Shown here: one piece after another, positions 52,168-61,503 of the stretch | Layout of the letters: the number at the start of each line of letters is the position of its first letter | How positions within the stretch are numbered: position 1 is the first letter of the stretch | NCBI RefSeq assembly: GCF_000803065.1 | Contig: NZ_JSXI01000069.1 | Coordinates: 57,799-121,798, forward strand | Source: Sphingomonas sp. ERG5 | Lineage (GTDB): Bacteria > Pseudomonadota > Alphaproteobacteria > Sphingomonadales > Sphingomonadaceae | Length of the DNA: 64,000 nucleotides | Direction: 5' to 3' | The notes under the pieces: model-generated | Databases searched by the model: none | Told to the model about the DNA's origin: nothing | The model's input: only the letters and a program-made list of their open reading frames with translations | Position numbers and translations under genes: made by a program

Positions 52168-54572
52168 TGCCAGTCGCGCACCTCCGGCAGATCGTCGCCA
52201 TATTCGGCGATGTAGAGCTTGTGACGCTCCATCGTCGTCCAGTAGCGATTGCGCTCCCGATCGACGATGTGATGCAGTCGCGGCACCCGCTCGATCGCAT
52301 CCAGCGCCAGGCGGTAGCGGTCGAGGTCGTTGAGCACGACCATGTCGAACGGCGTCGTCGTGGTGCCTTCCTCCTTGTAGCCGCGCACATGGATATTGGC
52401 GTGGTTGGTCCGGCGATAGGTCAGCTTGTGCACCATCGCGGGATAGCCGTGGAACGCGAAGATCACCGGTTTGTCGGTGGCGAAAAGCGCATCGAACGCG
52501 TGGTCGTCCAGCCCGTGCGGGTGTTCCGATTGCGGCTGCAGGACCATCAGGTCGACGACATTGACGACCCGGATGCGGATGTCCGGCACATAGTGGCGCA
52601 GCAAGCTGACCGCAGCCATCGTCTCAAGCGTGGGCACGTCGCCGGCGCACGCCATGACGATATCGGGCTCGCCCTCATCGCTCGCCCAATGCCAGATACC
52701 GGCACCGGTCGTGCAGTGCCGCACCGCCTCGTCGATCCCGAGCCATTGCCATTCCGGCTGCTTGCCCGCCACGATCACATTCACATAGCCGCGGCTGCGC
52801 AGGCAATGATCGGCGACGGACAGCAGGCAGTTGGCGTCGGGTGGCAAATAGATGCGCGCGACATCTGCGGTCTTGTTGGCGACATGGTCGATGAAGCCGG
52901 GATCCTGATGCGACAGGCCGTTATGATCCTGGCGCCAGACATGCGAGGTCAGCAGGTAGTTGAGCGAGGCGATCGGCGCGCGCCACGGAATCTTCTTGGT
53001 GACCTTCAGCCATTTGGCATGCTGGTTGACCATTGAATCGACGATATGGACGAACGCCTCGTAGCAGGAGAACAGGCCGTGGCGGCCGGTCAGCAGATAG
53101 CCCTCGAGCCAGCCCTGACAGAGATGCTCGCTCAGTATCTCCATCACGCGTCCGTCGGCGCTGAGATCGGTATCGATCTCCTCGGTCCTCGCCATCCAGG
53201 CCTTGCCGGAGACTTCATACACCGCGTCGAGCCGGTTCGAGGCAGTCTCGTCGGGGCCGAACAGCCGGAAGTTCACCGACTCCAGATTGCGCTGCATCGT
53301 GTCGCGCAGATAGGAGCCAAGGATGCGGGTGGCCTCCGCCCTCACGTGTCCCGGAACTGATACCGGCACGGCATAATCGCGAAAATCGGGAAGCGACAAC
53401 GGCTGGAGCAGCTCACCGCCATTGGCATGGGGGTTCGAGCCCATCCGCCTGTGCCCGGTCGGCGCGAGCGACGCATAGTCGTCGCGGAATCTGCCGTGCT
53501 CGTCGAACAGGTCCGCCGGCCGGTAGCTGCGCATCCATGCCTCGAGCTGGCGCAGATGCTCGGGATCCGTGAAATTGGCGATCGGCACTTGGTGCGCCCG
53601 CCAGGTGCCTTCGACCGGTTTGCCGTCGACAACCTTCGGGCCAGTCCAGCCCTTGGGTGTCCGGAACACGATCATCGGCCAGCGAGGACGTTCGGGAGCG
53701 GCTCCGGGGACACGTGCGGCCGCCTGGATTTCCTGGATGCGGGCGAGCGCCCGGTCGAGCGAACCGGCCAGCAGCTGGTGCATTTCGGCGGAATCATCGC
53801 CCTCGACGAAAAAGGGATCGTAGCCATAGCCGCGCAAGAGATCGCTCAGCTCGTGCGGATCGATCCGGGCGAGGACGGTCGGATTGGCGATCTTGAAGCC
53901 ATTGAGATGGAGGATCGGCAGCACTGCGCCGTCGCGTGCCGGATTGAGAAACTTGTTGGAATGCCAGCTGGTCGCCAGCGCGCCGGTTTCGGCCTCACCG
54001 TCGCCGACCACACAGGCAACGATCAGATCGGGATTGTCGAACGCGGCGCCATAAGCATGGGCAAGCGAATAACCGAGCTCCCCACCCTCGTGAATCGACC
54101 CTGGGGTTTCAGGCGCGACATGGCTGGGGATCCCGCCGGGCCAGGAGAATTGCCGGAACAGCCGGTGCATCCCGCTCCGGCTGCGCTCGATTGCCGGATA
54201 GCGCTCGGTGTACGAGCCTTCCAGATAGGTATTGGCGACCAGTCCCGGTCCGCCGTGGCCGGGTCCGATGACGTTGATCATGTTCAGATCATGCTCGACG
54301 ATCAGCCGGTTGAGGTGGACATAGAGGAAATTCAGACCGGGCGTCGTACCCCAATGGCCGAGCAACCGAGGCTTGATGTCCTCGATCGCCAGAGGGCGCT
54401 CGAGCAGCGCATTATCGCGCAGATAGATCTGGCCGACGGACAGGTAATTGGCCGCGCGCCAATATGCATCCATGCGGCGCAGCAATTCCGGAGCCAGAGG
54501 TCGGCGCGGGTCCGCTCGATTGCCGGTCTCCGTTGTCGGGCGGCTTGGAGCTGTTGGGGCAAAGAGGTTCAT
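52155..54572 (-). CDS. xfp: phosphoketolase (xylulose-5-P/fructose-6-P)
   Basis: An 805-residue ThDP enzyme of full family length. VIGPGHGGPGLVANTYLEGSY, VGDGEAETGALATSWHSNKFL (ThDP/Mg motif), FRTPKGWTGPK, SHQDPGFIDH and the late FHGYPAMVHKLTY and RGYKEEGTTTTPFDM are all diagnostic. It cleaves xylulose-5-P or fructose-6-P with phosphate to acetyl phosphate plus glyceraldehyde-3-P or erythrose-4-P. Together with ackA it gives ATP without respiration. It starts in an ATGA overlap with the upstream flavoprotein gene (54569-54572). Confidence 0.95.
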   Translation of the reverse strand: MNLFAPTAPSRPTTETGNRADPRRPLAPELLRRMDAYWRAANYLSVGQIYLRDNALLERPLAIEDIKPRLLGHWGTTPGLNFLYVHLNRLIVEHDLNMINVIGPGHGGPGLVANTYLEGSYTERYPAIERSRSGMHRLFRQFSWPGGIPSHVAPETPGSIHEGGELGYSLAHAYGAAFDNPDLIVACVVGDGEAETGALATSWHSNKFLNPARDGAVLPILHLNGFKIANPTVLARIDPHELSDLLRGYGYDPFFVEGDDSAEMHQLLAGSLDRALARIQEIQAAARVPGAAPERPRWPMIVFRTPKGWTGPKVVDGKPVEGTWRAHQVPIANFTDPEHLRQLEAWMRSYRPADLFDEHGRFRDDYASLAPTGHRRMGSNPHANGGELLQPLSLPDFRDYAVPVSVPGHVRAEATRILGSYLRDTMQRNLESVNFRLFGPDETASNRLDAVYEVSGKAWMARTEEIDTDLSADGRVMEILSEHLCQGWLEGYLLTGRHGLFSCYEAFVHIVDSMVNQHAKWLKVTKKIPWRAPIASLNYLLTSHVWRQDHNGLSHQDPGFIDHVANKTADVARIYLPPDANCLLSVADHCLRSRGYVNVIVAGKQPEWQWLGIDEAVRHCTTGAGIWHWASDEGEPDIVMACAGDVPTLETMAAVSLLRHYVPDIRIRVVNVVDLMVLQPQSEHPHGLDDHAFDALFATDKPVIFAFHGYPAMVHKLTYRRTNHANIHVRGYKEEGTTTTPFDMVVLNDLDRYRLALDAIERVPRLHHIVDRERNRYWTTMERHKLYIAEYGDDLPEVRDWQWLR

Positions 54573-55252
54573 TGCGCGAATAACCCGACGAGTCCGGCAT
54601 CAGCGAGCAGCGCTTCGTCGCCGAACGCAACCTCGGCGCACATTCGCCTCGCGCGATCCTCAACGTCACGCAGATATTGCAGCGCGAAGCGCTCGCTGAG
54701 GTCATCGGTGATATGATCGAAACGGACATGCGACTGCGCGTGCATGCCGAAGGCGTGCGCCAGATAGTCGTCAAATACATCGCGAAGCGACTGTTCCTGC
54801 CCCTGTTCGTTGAGCCAGCCATTGGTCGCCGCCGAAGTGGTGAAACTCAGCAGGCGCTTGTTGCCGAGCAACGGTGTCGGCAGGCGATGTTGGACAGCAT
54901 CCGGCCCAATGCCCGAGCCCAGCACGCGTTCGACATAACCCTTCATCATCGCCGGCGGGGTGCCGAACCAGATCGGGTAGATGAGCACAAAAACGTCGCC
55001 GCCGGCAATTGTCGCAAGCTCATGCGCAACATCGGGCGACGGCACAAAGCCAGGTCCGGGACGCTCGCTGGCCTGAAGGATCGGATCGAAGCCTATCGCG
55101 TACAGGTCCCGGAACACCACTTCGTGCCCGTTCGCCCGCACGACGTTGCAGTAGGTGTCAGCGATGGAATGGTTGAAGCTCTCGGGAGCCGGGTGGCAGA
55201 GAATGACCACATGCCGTCCATGGCTGGCTTGATCCGGTCTTGGCGGTTTCAT
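54569..55252 (-). CDS. flavodoxin-fold NAD(P)H:quinone oxidoreductase-like protein
   Basis: About 227 residues. RHVVILCHPAPESFNHSIADTY matches the NQO1/MdaB-type FMN/FAD loop, FVLIYPIWFGTPPAMMKGYVERVL the conserved middle motif, and TSAATNGWL the later flavin contact. It probably makes two-electron reductions of quinones or similar acceptors with NAD(P)H. The start is ATG 55252 or 55261; neither has a strong ribosome site. The stop overlaps the phosphoketolase start. A close paralogue lies at 58449. Confidence 0.82.
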   Translation of the reverse strand: MKPPRPDQASHGRHVVILCHPAPESFNHSIADTYCNVVRANGHEVVFRDLYAIGFDPILQASERPGPGFVPSPDVAHELATIAGGDVFVLIYPIWFGTPPAMMKGYVERVLGSGIGPDAVQHRLPTPLLGNKRLLSFTTSAATNGWLNEQGQEQSLRDVFDDYLAHAFGMHAQSHVRFDHITDDLSERFALQYLRDVEDRARRMCAEVAFGDEALLADAGLVGLFAQ

Positions 55253-55581
55253 GGCGCACATTCCGATGGTCAATCGCGACCTTTCGAAGCGATGCCGGAA
55301 AGAAGCGAATATGGGGATCAGCGGGCCCGTTGCTGATCTCAGTCGCACATAGGCCCCGTGCCGGATGTTGGTCAGCCTCGGAAACTACGCAGGCCCCACA
55401 GGCGCGTCCGCCCAATCAGCGACGGCCTGGCCGACGCGGAATACTGCGACCCGAAAGCGGAAAACGGCCATCGGCACGTCCCGGACGGGCAGGCGCCGGC
55501 CAGCCCCGAGGTAAGTGTTATCCGAGGCCAGACCAATCAGCCCCTGCGGATTAGACAAGGTGCTCCCGTCGGGAGAGGCCG

Positions 55582-55878
55582 ATGCGGTTGTTCAAGGGAC
55601 ATCATGTGTACATCGACAATGCAGAAGCGGCATATTTGCAGAAGCGCGTGACCGTATCGCTCGACATGGCGCGGGCCGCGGCAAGCGATTGCGCCCGCGC
55701 CTCCCACCGGGCCCTTGCAAATTATTATGAGCGAGCCTTGATCGCACTGCGTCGACCCGTGCCGAACCTGGCGGTTCTGCGGTGCGATGCTGCAAATCCA
55801 AACGCCATGGCTGCCGGCATGCGTTCGGCGGCAGCGGCTCGTCCAATGATCATGTCGACCGTCGGAGACCTTGCGTGA
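55582..55878 (+). CDS. small hypothetical protein coupled to an L,D-transpeptidase
   Basis: A 98-residue protein starting MRLFKGHHVYIDNAEAAYLQKRVTVSLDMARAA, then Ala-rich helices. I do not recognise a domain. GGGAGAGG lies five bases before ATG 55582, and the stop overlaps the transpeptidase GTG (GTGA, 55875-55878), which supports a real coupled gene. Confidence 0.6.
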   Translation: MRLFKGHHVYIDNAEAAYLQKRVTVSLDMARAAASDCARASHRALANYYERALIALRRPVPNLAVLRCDAANPNAMAAGMRSAAAARPMIMSTVGDLA

Positions 55879-56822
55879 AGTTCATGCGGAAGCTCGCCGC
55901 ATGTCTCGCGCTCAGCACCGCAACGGCGGCGATCTCGCAGTCCTATCCGGTGGAAGTTGATGGGCAGATCGAACAACTCAAGCCGGGCGAGTATCTCTGG
56001 GCTCCTGGCATTGCACCGGCGGGTCCGGTCACGGTTATCGTCAACCTGAAGACACAGCGCGCTTATGCCTACCGCAACGGCCTCCCGATCGGCGTGTCGA
56101 CCGTATCGACTGGTGCGGCAGGGCACCGCACGCCGACAGGCGTTTTCACGATCCTGCAAAAGGATGTCGACCATGTGTCGAACATCTATTCGAATGCGCC
56201 AATGCCCTTCATGCAGCGGCTGACCTGGGGCGGCATCGCGCTGCATGCCGGCAACCTCCCGGGCTATCCGGCGTCGCATGGCTGTGTGCGTTTGCCTGCC
56301 GCCTTCGCGAAACTGCTCTATGGATTGACCAGGCTCGGCATGACCGTCGTGATCACCGAGGCATCGACCGTCCCGGTCGCCGTCTCCGTGCCGCCGATAC
56401 TGACCGGAGAAGACGATGTCAGAGTCGATTATGACTGGCATCCGGAACGGTCTGCCACAGGCCCGGTGTCGATCGTGGTCAGTGGACGCGATCAGCGTCT
56501 GGTCGTGCTGCGCAACGGCGTCGAAATCGGGTCGAGCGCCATCGTCCTTGACGATCCAGTAACGGTGACGCAGGCGTTCACGCTCCAGTCGATCGACGCA
56601 ACCGGGCAGCACTGGTTCCGGATTCCCCTGCCTGGGCAGCCAACGCCGGCTGAGACGGAACTGACCGCTAAAGAGCAGGCCCGGGGACAGCTTCCTGCGC
56701 AATTCCGCACATCGCTGGCGACCATCCTGAAAGCGGGGACGACTATGTTGGTTACCCGCGATACATTGAAGGCGGCCGGAACCGGGCAGCCGCTCACGGT
56801 TGTCGCAGCGGATGTCCCCTGA
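55875..56822 (+). CDS. exported L,D-transpeptidase (YkuD family)
   Basis: A 315-residue protein with a signal peptide (KLAACLALSTATAAISQ). The YkuD catalytic motif is LHAGNLPGYPASHGCVRLP, with His and the nucleophile Cys of SHGCVR. Upstream, VIVNLKTQRAYAYRNG and STGAAGHRTPTGVFTI are the usual flanking strands. It makes 3-3 cross-links in, or attaches proteins to, peptidoglycan. GTG 55875 is supported by GGAG seven bases upstream and by the overlap. A second C-terminal domain of about 130 residues resembles a repeat of the N-terminal strands. Confidence 0.9.
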   Translation: MKFMRKLAACLALSTATAAISQSYPVEVDGQIEQLKPGEYLWAPGIAPAGPVTVIVNLKTQRAYAYRNGLPIGVSTVSTGAAGHRTPTGVFTILQKDVDHVSNIYSNAPMPFMQRLTWGGIALHAGNLPGYPASHGCVRLPAAFAKLLYGLTRLGMTVVITEASTVPVAVSVPPILTGEDDVRVDYDWHPERSATGPVSIVVSGRDQRLVVLRNGVEIGSSAIVLDDPVTVTQAFTLQSIDATGQHWFRIPLPGQPTPAETELTAKEQARGQLPAQFRTSLATILKAGTTMLVTRDTLKAAGTGQPLTVVAADVP

Positions 56823-56854
56823 GTGAGATGGTGGGTCACGCCGACTCGTGCGCC

Positions 56855-57580
56855 TCAGACCCCCGCCCGAAGATCGGTCGCATGCGCAGGATAGGGCGCA
56901 ATGCCGGCCGGGTCGCCCGGCGAACCGCCAAGGCTGCTGGCGAAACCGTGGTTGATGTCGCGGTGATGCGCTTCGTCGTCGCGAACAACGAGGACCACAT
57001 CGCGCAGGGTCGCATCGTCGGCCATCTGCCAATAATGTTTTGCAATCGCGGGCGCCGGGACATTGGGCGAGCGGCCTTCGTCGATTTCCTGGAGATAGAG
57101 CGTGTAGCTGGTGACCGCCTCCTCCTCGAAATAGCCGACCACGCGGTGAGCGGTCCGCGACGAAAGGAGATAGAGAATCGAGAAGCCGACGAGGAACACG
57201 CCCTGGACCGCAAGGATCACCATGCGCTCGAACCAAGTCGGCTTGGCGATCTCGATAAAGGTCATCAGATGCATGCGTTCGTTCTCGGCTTCCTCCATCA
57301 GGGTCCGGATCCAACCCTGGTCGTCGCGCATGCGGCGCAGACAGGTGAGATGAGTGAACATTGCCCCGACCATGCCAGGCACGGCCGCAACCGTCTCGAG
57401 AACGATGGCGCGGTGACCATAGCGCTTAGCGAAGAACGTGTCCGCGCTGAACCGCAATAGCTTGGTGAAGCCGAGCGCGAAGTGATCCGAAAATCCGGTC
57501 GGCGTGTGGTGGATCACGGGCTCGGCGGCACGCTCTGCGGCCAAGGCGCGGGCGTCAGGCGAAAGGATGGTGTTGGCCAT
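56855..57580 (-). CDS. alternative oxidase (AOX-type ubiquinol oxidase)
   Basis: A 241-residue diiron membrane protein with every AOX signature: LETVAAVPGM (Glu62), EAENERMHLM (Glu101, His104), YFEEEAV and DDEAHHRDINH (Glu203, His206), plus two membrane-interface helices. It passes electrons from ubiquinol directly to O2 without pumping protons, bypassing cytochrome oxidases. AOX is common in plants and fungi and uncommon but known in alphaproteobacteria, including relatives of sphingomonads. CAGGAA precedes ATG 57580. It is in an oxygen-sensing region, in keeping with redox stress. Confidence 0.95.
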   Translation of the reverse strand: MANTILSPDARALAAERAAEPVIHHTPTGFSDHFALGFTKLLRFSADTFFAKRYGHRAIVLETVAAVPGMVGAMFTHLTCLRRMRDDQGWIRTLMEEAENERMHLMTFIEIAKPTWFERMVILAVQGVFLVGFSILYLLSSRTAHRVVGYFEEEAVTSYTLYLQEIDEGRSPNVPAPAIAKHYWQMADDATLRDVVLVVRDDEAHHRDINHGFASSLGGSPGDPAGIAPYPAHATDLRAGV

Positions 57581-57677
57581 GGCAATGTTCCTGGGAATTC
57601 AGCCGCCGCGGCAAAGCCGGCGGCGATGGTTGTTTCAAACTCGGCTCCCGGTCACACGGCCGGGGCGTGGAAAGGTT

Positions 57678-58364
57678 TCAGGCGATCGGTGGGGAGAGGG
57701 TGGCGCTGACGACAACGACCGTCGGGTCGCCAGCGCTGGAATGGGCTTTGAAGCCCATTTCGCGTTCGAGTTCGATGGCCTGGTGATTGTCGCGGCTTTC
57801 GATCGATTCGAGCGTCTTGATCCCTGAGGCCCCAGCGAACTTGGCCACATGTTCGAGCAGCATCCAGCTGATACCGCGATCCTTGAAATCGCTGCGAATG
57901 GCGATCGCAACCTCGGCACTCGCAAGCGCCTTGTCGGCCGCCATCATAGCAGTGGCAATGATGCAACCGGCCTCCGGATCGATGGCCAGGAAATTCTCGG
58001 TGCGGCGATGGTCGACATTGACGAGGTTCGCCAATTGCTCATGGCTCACCTTGCGTATCGCGGTCAGGAACCGAAAACGCAGATCGTCCGCGGTCACGTG
58101 CGTGAAGAACTCTGCCAGCCCAGCCTCGTCTGCAGGAACGGCTGGGCGAACATGGAATCGATATCCGCTGCGGGTCGTCAGGTCGTCACTCCAATCACCT
58201 GAGCCATCGGCTGGGGCTAATGTCGATTTTCCGACGTCATTTCGTTCGGCGAGATCGGTCAAGGCGGCGTCCTCCAGCAAAGCATTGGCGTTTGATCCGT
58301 AGATCGGGTGCCTGGTCTCGTGGCTTACCGGATAATCGAAGCCCGCCGGAGAATCGGAAAACAC
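57678..58364 (-). CDS. GNAT-family acetyltransferase
   Basis: A 228-residue frame. The GNAT fold begins near residue 68 (RFHVRPAVPADEAGLAEFFTHVTADDLRFRF, resembling Pat-type protein acetyltransferases), and AIRSDFKDRGISWMLLEHVAKFA is the acetyl-CoA-binding segment with a variant of Q/RxxGxG/A. The first 65 residues are unlike the family and the start is a GTG, so the true start may be internal. It may acetylate proteins, perhaps linked to acetyl-phosphate/acetyl-CoA levels from the phosphoketolase branch (inference). Confidence 0.75.
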   Translation of the reverse strand: MFSDSPAGFDYPVSHETRHPIYGSNANALLEDAALTDLAERNDVGKSTLAPADGSGDWSDDLTTRSGYRFHVRPAVPADEAGLAEFFTHVTADDLRFRFLTAIRKVSHEQLANLVNVDHRRTENFLAIDPEAGCIIATAMMAADKALASAEVAIAIRSDFKDRGISWMLLEHVAKFAGASGIKTLESIESRDNHQAIELEREMGFKAHSSAGDPTVVVVSATLSPPIA

Positions 58365-58448
58365 CTAGTTCCGCCCATTTCTCGATCACCACCGGGATGA
58401 GCGCGTCTGCTGGTCGAGAAACAGCCCGACATTGCGGCCGTGGAGATT

Positions 58449-59156
58449 CTATTCGGCGTCCGCCCCCAGCAACGCGCCGGCTGGCGAGGTACTCCGGCCA
58501 GCGGCCAATTCCTTGCACAGCCTGCGCGCCTGCTCCTCCACGATGGACAGCGTTTGACGGACGTGCTCCTCCTGAAGGTCTTCGACAATTGCGTCGAAAT
58601 GCGTGTGACCGCCGTCGCGCATCCCGAAAATCTTCAACAGATAGCGATCGAATGCATTGCGCAGCGATTCCAATTGACCTTGTTCATCCAGCCAGGGACG
58701 CGTGGTCGCCGAGGTTGAAAGGGTGGCGAACCATTTATCCTGCAGGACTGCATCGGGAATATGACGCGTGATGTCGCGAGGTGTGAGCGCTTCCCCAAGG
58801 ACGCGATCGACATATCCTTTGATGATCGCCGGAGGCATGCCGAACCACAACGGATAGACGAACACGATCGCATCGCCATCGCGCAATAAGGCGATCTCGC
58901 CGGCTACGTCGCCGGACATCGAACGCGTCTGGCGCCCGGGAAGATGCCCCAAGTGCAGGCGGGGGTCGAAGTCGAGCGCGTACAGATCACGCAACACCGC
59001 CTCCTGCCCGTATGCCCTCACCGTAGCGCAATATTTCTCGGCGATTGCATGATTGAAACTGTCGGTCGCGGGATGCCCCAGGACGACGACGTGACGCGGT
59101 ACATGTGTGGCGATCAAGACAATTCTCCAATGCCTCGACTTACCCGAATACGGCAC
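58449..59156 (-). CDS. flavodoxin-fold NAD(P)H:quinone oxidoreductase-like protein (paralogue)
   Basis: A 235-residue frame closely matching the gene at 54569: HVVVLGHPATDSFNHAIAEKYC, RDLYALDFDPRL, FVYPLWFGMPPAIIKGYVDRVLG and STSATTRPWLDEQGQLESL align block for block. The same two-electron flavin reductase role is expected. The first ~15 residues differ from the paralogue and the start is uncertain. The two copies bracket the L,D-transpeptidase and AOX genes, suggesting an old duplication within this region. Confidence 0.8.
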   Translation of the reverse strand: MPYSGKSRHWRIVLIATHVPRHVVVLGHPATDSFNHAIAEKYCATVRAYGQEAVLRDLYALDFDPRLHLGHLPGRQTRSMSGDVAGEIALLRDGDAIVFVYPLWFGMPPAIIKGYVDRVLGEALTPRDITRHIPDAVLQDKWFATLSTSATTRPWLDEQGQLESLRNAFDRYLLKIFGMRDGGHTHFDAIVEDLQEEHVRQTLSIVEEQARRLCKELAAGRSTSPAGALLGADAE

Positions 59157-59339
59157 ACGCGCCGCCTTGTGGGATTTACCTATTGGTCGTTCCCATGGGG
59201 ACGCGCCGAGGCATTTTCTGCCAAGTCCTTTGTATGATTTGTCATGGCGGAGAGCTGTGATCCATACGCGCCATTGCAGGCATTGTTGGGTATCAACTCG
59301 ACGAATCTTTCATAGTCCCACTATGACAATGCATGACGA

Positions 59340-59385
59340 ACAGCCCACTCACGGCTTTTTTGCCGAAATGCCATGAGTGGGCTGT
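59340..59385. terminator. long hairpin near the IS110 element
   Basis: ACAGCCCACTCACGGC (59340-59355) pairs with GCCATGAGTGGGCTGT (59370-59385), one mismatch in 16, around a 14-base loop containing TTTTTT. TGCTTTTCCCC follows. It may be a terminator or a structured mobile-element end. Confidence 0.5.
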
Positions 59386-59782
59386 CTGCTTTTCCCCAAT
59401 CTCGGTCGTAGCGCAGATTTCAAAAGCGGCCGTTGTTCACGTAGCAGCGATCGACAGGATTGGTGGAAACCGGTCCGACCGCTTTCGGAAGCGATGCGCG
59501 GTGAGCGGACGTTCTCTGTGGATGGCTCCCGCGTTGCAAGGGTAATTTGACGATCTGACGTAGGGTCGGGTGCAGTTCTCTGTTCGGCCTGTTTGTGCAG
59601 TCGGTGAAGAACTGCTGGCCCTGATGGAATCCGCGAACTGGGTCCCAATTCGTTCAACAGGCTATGACGCCTTGAACGTCCGCTGGGTTGTCCCTGCTCC
59701 CGGTCTGACCGGTTCGCCATCACATCGCATCGCTCTCGCAACCTCGTGAAGCTGATCTCCTTTGTTTGAGCCAGCTAAATCA
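59386..59782. other. 397-base stretch downstream of the transposase, no gene seen
   Basis: Short frames only, none protein-like. It probably includes the left flank of the IS110 element, whose exact end I could not fix, because this family lacks clear terminal repeats. Confidence 0.45.
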
Positions 59783-60817
59783 TCAAGCCGCCAGCCTGGG
59801 CTGGTGCCCGGCCCGGTATGTTTCGCCTCGCGCCATGATGGCCCAGGCTACCCGAGCGGTGTGGTTCGCCATCGCGACGGTGGCCACCCGTACAGGCTTG
59901 CGCGCGAGCAAAGCCACGAGCCGCGGATCAGCGGTCTCCGGCTTTCGCTTCACGCCTTTGATCAGCGACGTCATGCCGACGACGAGTAGCGTACGCAGAT
60001 ACTTGTCCCCCATCTTGGAGATCCGCCCAAGCCTCTCTTTGCCGCCACTCGAATGCTGCCGCGGCGTCAGGCCTAACCAGGCGGCGAACTCCCGCCCTGA
60101 GCGGAACTGGCTCGCGTCGGTGACCGACGCGGCTAACGCCGTTGCCCCGATCGGACCGATGCCGGGGATCGACATGAGGCGGCGGGCTGTATCGTTTGTC
60201 CGTTGCCAGGCGAGGAGATCCAGGTCGATCTCCCGAAGCTGCGCATGGGTATCGAGCGCCTGCTGCGACAATCGTCCGGCGATCTTTGCCGCTTCCCTCG
60301 GCACGGGAGGCGCCTCACCGTCAACGATCTTGCGCGCCATTTCCAACGCCAGACGAACGCCCTGAGGAATGTTGATGCCGAACTCGGCAAGCAGCGCCCG
60401 CACCATGTTGACGAGCTGCGTGCGTTGCTTGACCAGCAGATCGCGCGCCCGATGCATTGACAAGGCTGCTTGCTGCTCCGGCGACTTTACCGGCACAAAC
60501 CGCATCGTCGGACGCGTCACCGCCTCGCAGATCGCTTCCGCATCAGCTGCGTCGGTCTTGCCGCGCTTCACATAGGGTTTGACATACGCCGCCGGCATCT
60601 GTCGCACATTGTGGCCAAGCTTGATCAGCTCGCGTGCCCAATGATGGGCCGTGCCGCACGCCTCCATGCCGACAAGACAAGGCGGTAGCTTCGCGAAGAA
60701 TGGCAGAACCTGCGCTCGTCGCAGCGTCCTGCGGACAACCACGTTGCCCTCCGGATCAACGCCGTGAACCTGAAAAACGTTCTTGGCCAGATCAAGGCCG
60801 ATCGTGCTAATCTCCAT
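59783..60817 (-). CDS. IS110-family transposase
   Basis: A 344-residue DEDD transposase. The N-terminal RuvC-like domain begins TIGLDLAKNVFQVHGVD and contains GMEACGTAHHWA and KTDAADAEAICEA (acidic catalytic residues). The C-terminal Tnp20 domain reads LMSIPGIGPIGATALAASV and FAAWLGLTPRQHSSGGK with its conserved Ser. ATG 60817 is used, with GGGAG upstream; the frame extends further but that part is not homologous. It looks intact. Confidence 0.92.
   Translation of the reverse strand: MEISTIGLDLAKNVFQVHGVDPEGNVVVRRTLRRAQVLPFFAKLPPCLVGMEACGTAHHWARELIKLGHNVRQMPAAYVKPYVKRGKTDAADAEAICEAVTRPTMRFVPVKSPEQQAALSMHRARDLLVKQRTQLVNMVRALLAEFGINIPQGVRLALEMARKIVDGEAPPVPREAAKIAGRLSQQALDTHAQLREIDLDLLAWQRTNDTARRLMSIPGIGPIGATALAASVTDASQFRSGREFAAWLGLTPRQHSSGGKERLGRISKMGDKYLRTLLVVGMTSLIKGVKRKPETADPRLVALLARKPVRVATVAMANHTARVAWAIMARGETYRAGHQPRLAA
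59783..60817 (-). mobile_element. IS110-family insertion sequence (core; ends unresolved)
   Basis: Marks the element carried by the transposase above. The flanks up to about 59391 and 61030 are gene-free and may belong to it; any guide RNA would lie in them. No target-site duplication was identified. Confidence 0.7.
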
Positions 60818-61069
60818 AACGGGTGGCTCCCTTATGCTCGTGAATGCCTGACAGCCTTCACACCTTGGCACCTCGATGCCTTGAGCGGGAGCCATCCACC
60901 CCATTCGTTCAAGTGGATCAATCCGACAGCTATGCGCCCAAAATGTCGTCGTTTTAGGGCGTCCGTGAGCAATCCCAAAAGCCGTCATCCATTCATGTGA
61001 TGCTGTCGATCCGGCTGCAACGGTGACATTTTGAATTCAGCCGGTCGCAATCAAACCGGTTCAGCTCCC

Positions 61070-61453
61070 CTAATCCGAGACGACCAGAAGCGAGGATATG
61101 GCAACCACCAGCTGGGCGGCGGCAAACGGCTTGGCAATCATCGTGCTGCCCGGCACGCCCTGCGACGTCCATTCATGATCGCTGGCGGCGCTGACATAAA
61201 CCACGGGCAAACCACTGATCGACTGGCGTGCGGCTCTGGCGACTTCCCAACCATCTGGACCCGGACCCAGATTCACGTCGGTGACCAGGCCGCGCAGTTC
61301 GGCCGCGTGCGTGGCAAGCAATTGCAGCGCCTGCTCACCATTGTCAGCAATCACCAGGTTGAAGCCTGCCTCTTCAAGGTCCACGGTCACGAGATGCTGG
61401 ATCAGAGGCTCGTCTTCGACATACAATAAGAGTGGTGCCGCTGGGTCGGGCAT
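61070..61453 (-). CDS. single-domain response regulator receiver
   Basis: A 127-residue receiver: LLYVEDEPLIQHL (acidic pair), phosphoacceptor Asp in GLVTDVNLGPGPDGW, VVYVSAASD and the Lys in MIAKPF. There is no output domain. It lies 50 bases downstream of the HWE-type kinase on the same strand and is its likely partner, similar to the short receivers found with HWE kinases in sphingomonad stress pathways. Confidence 0.88.
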   Translation of the reverse strand: MPDPAAPLLLYVEDEPLIQHLVTVDLEEAGFNLVIADNGEQALQLLATHAAELRGLVTDVNLGPGPDGWEVARAARQSISGLPVVYVSAASDHEWTSQGVPGSTMIAKPFAAAQLVVAISSLLVVSD

Positions 61454-61503
61454 TAAGCATCGCTTTCTGACAAGAGAGTTGCCGACCGAACGGGCCGTCA
61501 GGC

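Noticed and set aside
55725..57314. 529-codon minus-strand frame
   Set aside because: It covers the L,D-transpeptidase on the other strand and part of the AOX gene in a different frame; Arg/Asp-rich and motif-free.
58237..58588. Minus-strand frames between the GNAT and NQO-like genes as a gene remnant
   Set aside because: Only one short protein-like phrase (ALIPVVIEKWAELGVF) is visible, too little to assign a family or call a pseudogene.
59349..59741. 130-codon minus-strand frame near the IS element
   Set aside because: Low-complexity Arg/Ser/Pro-rich translation crossing the hairpin; no homology recognised.
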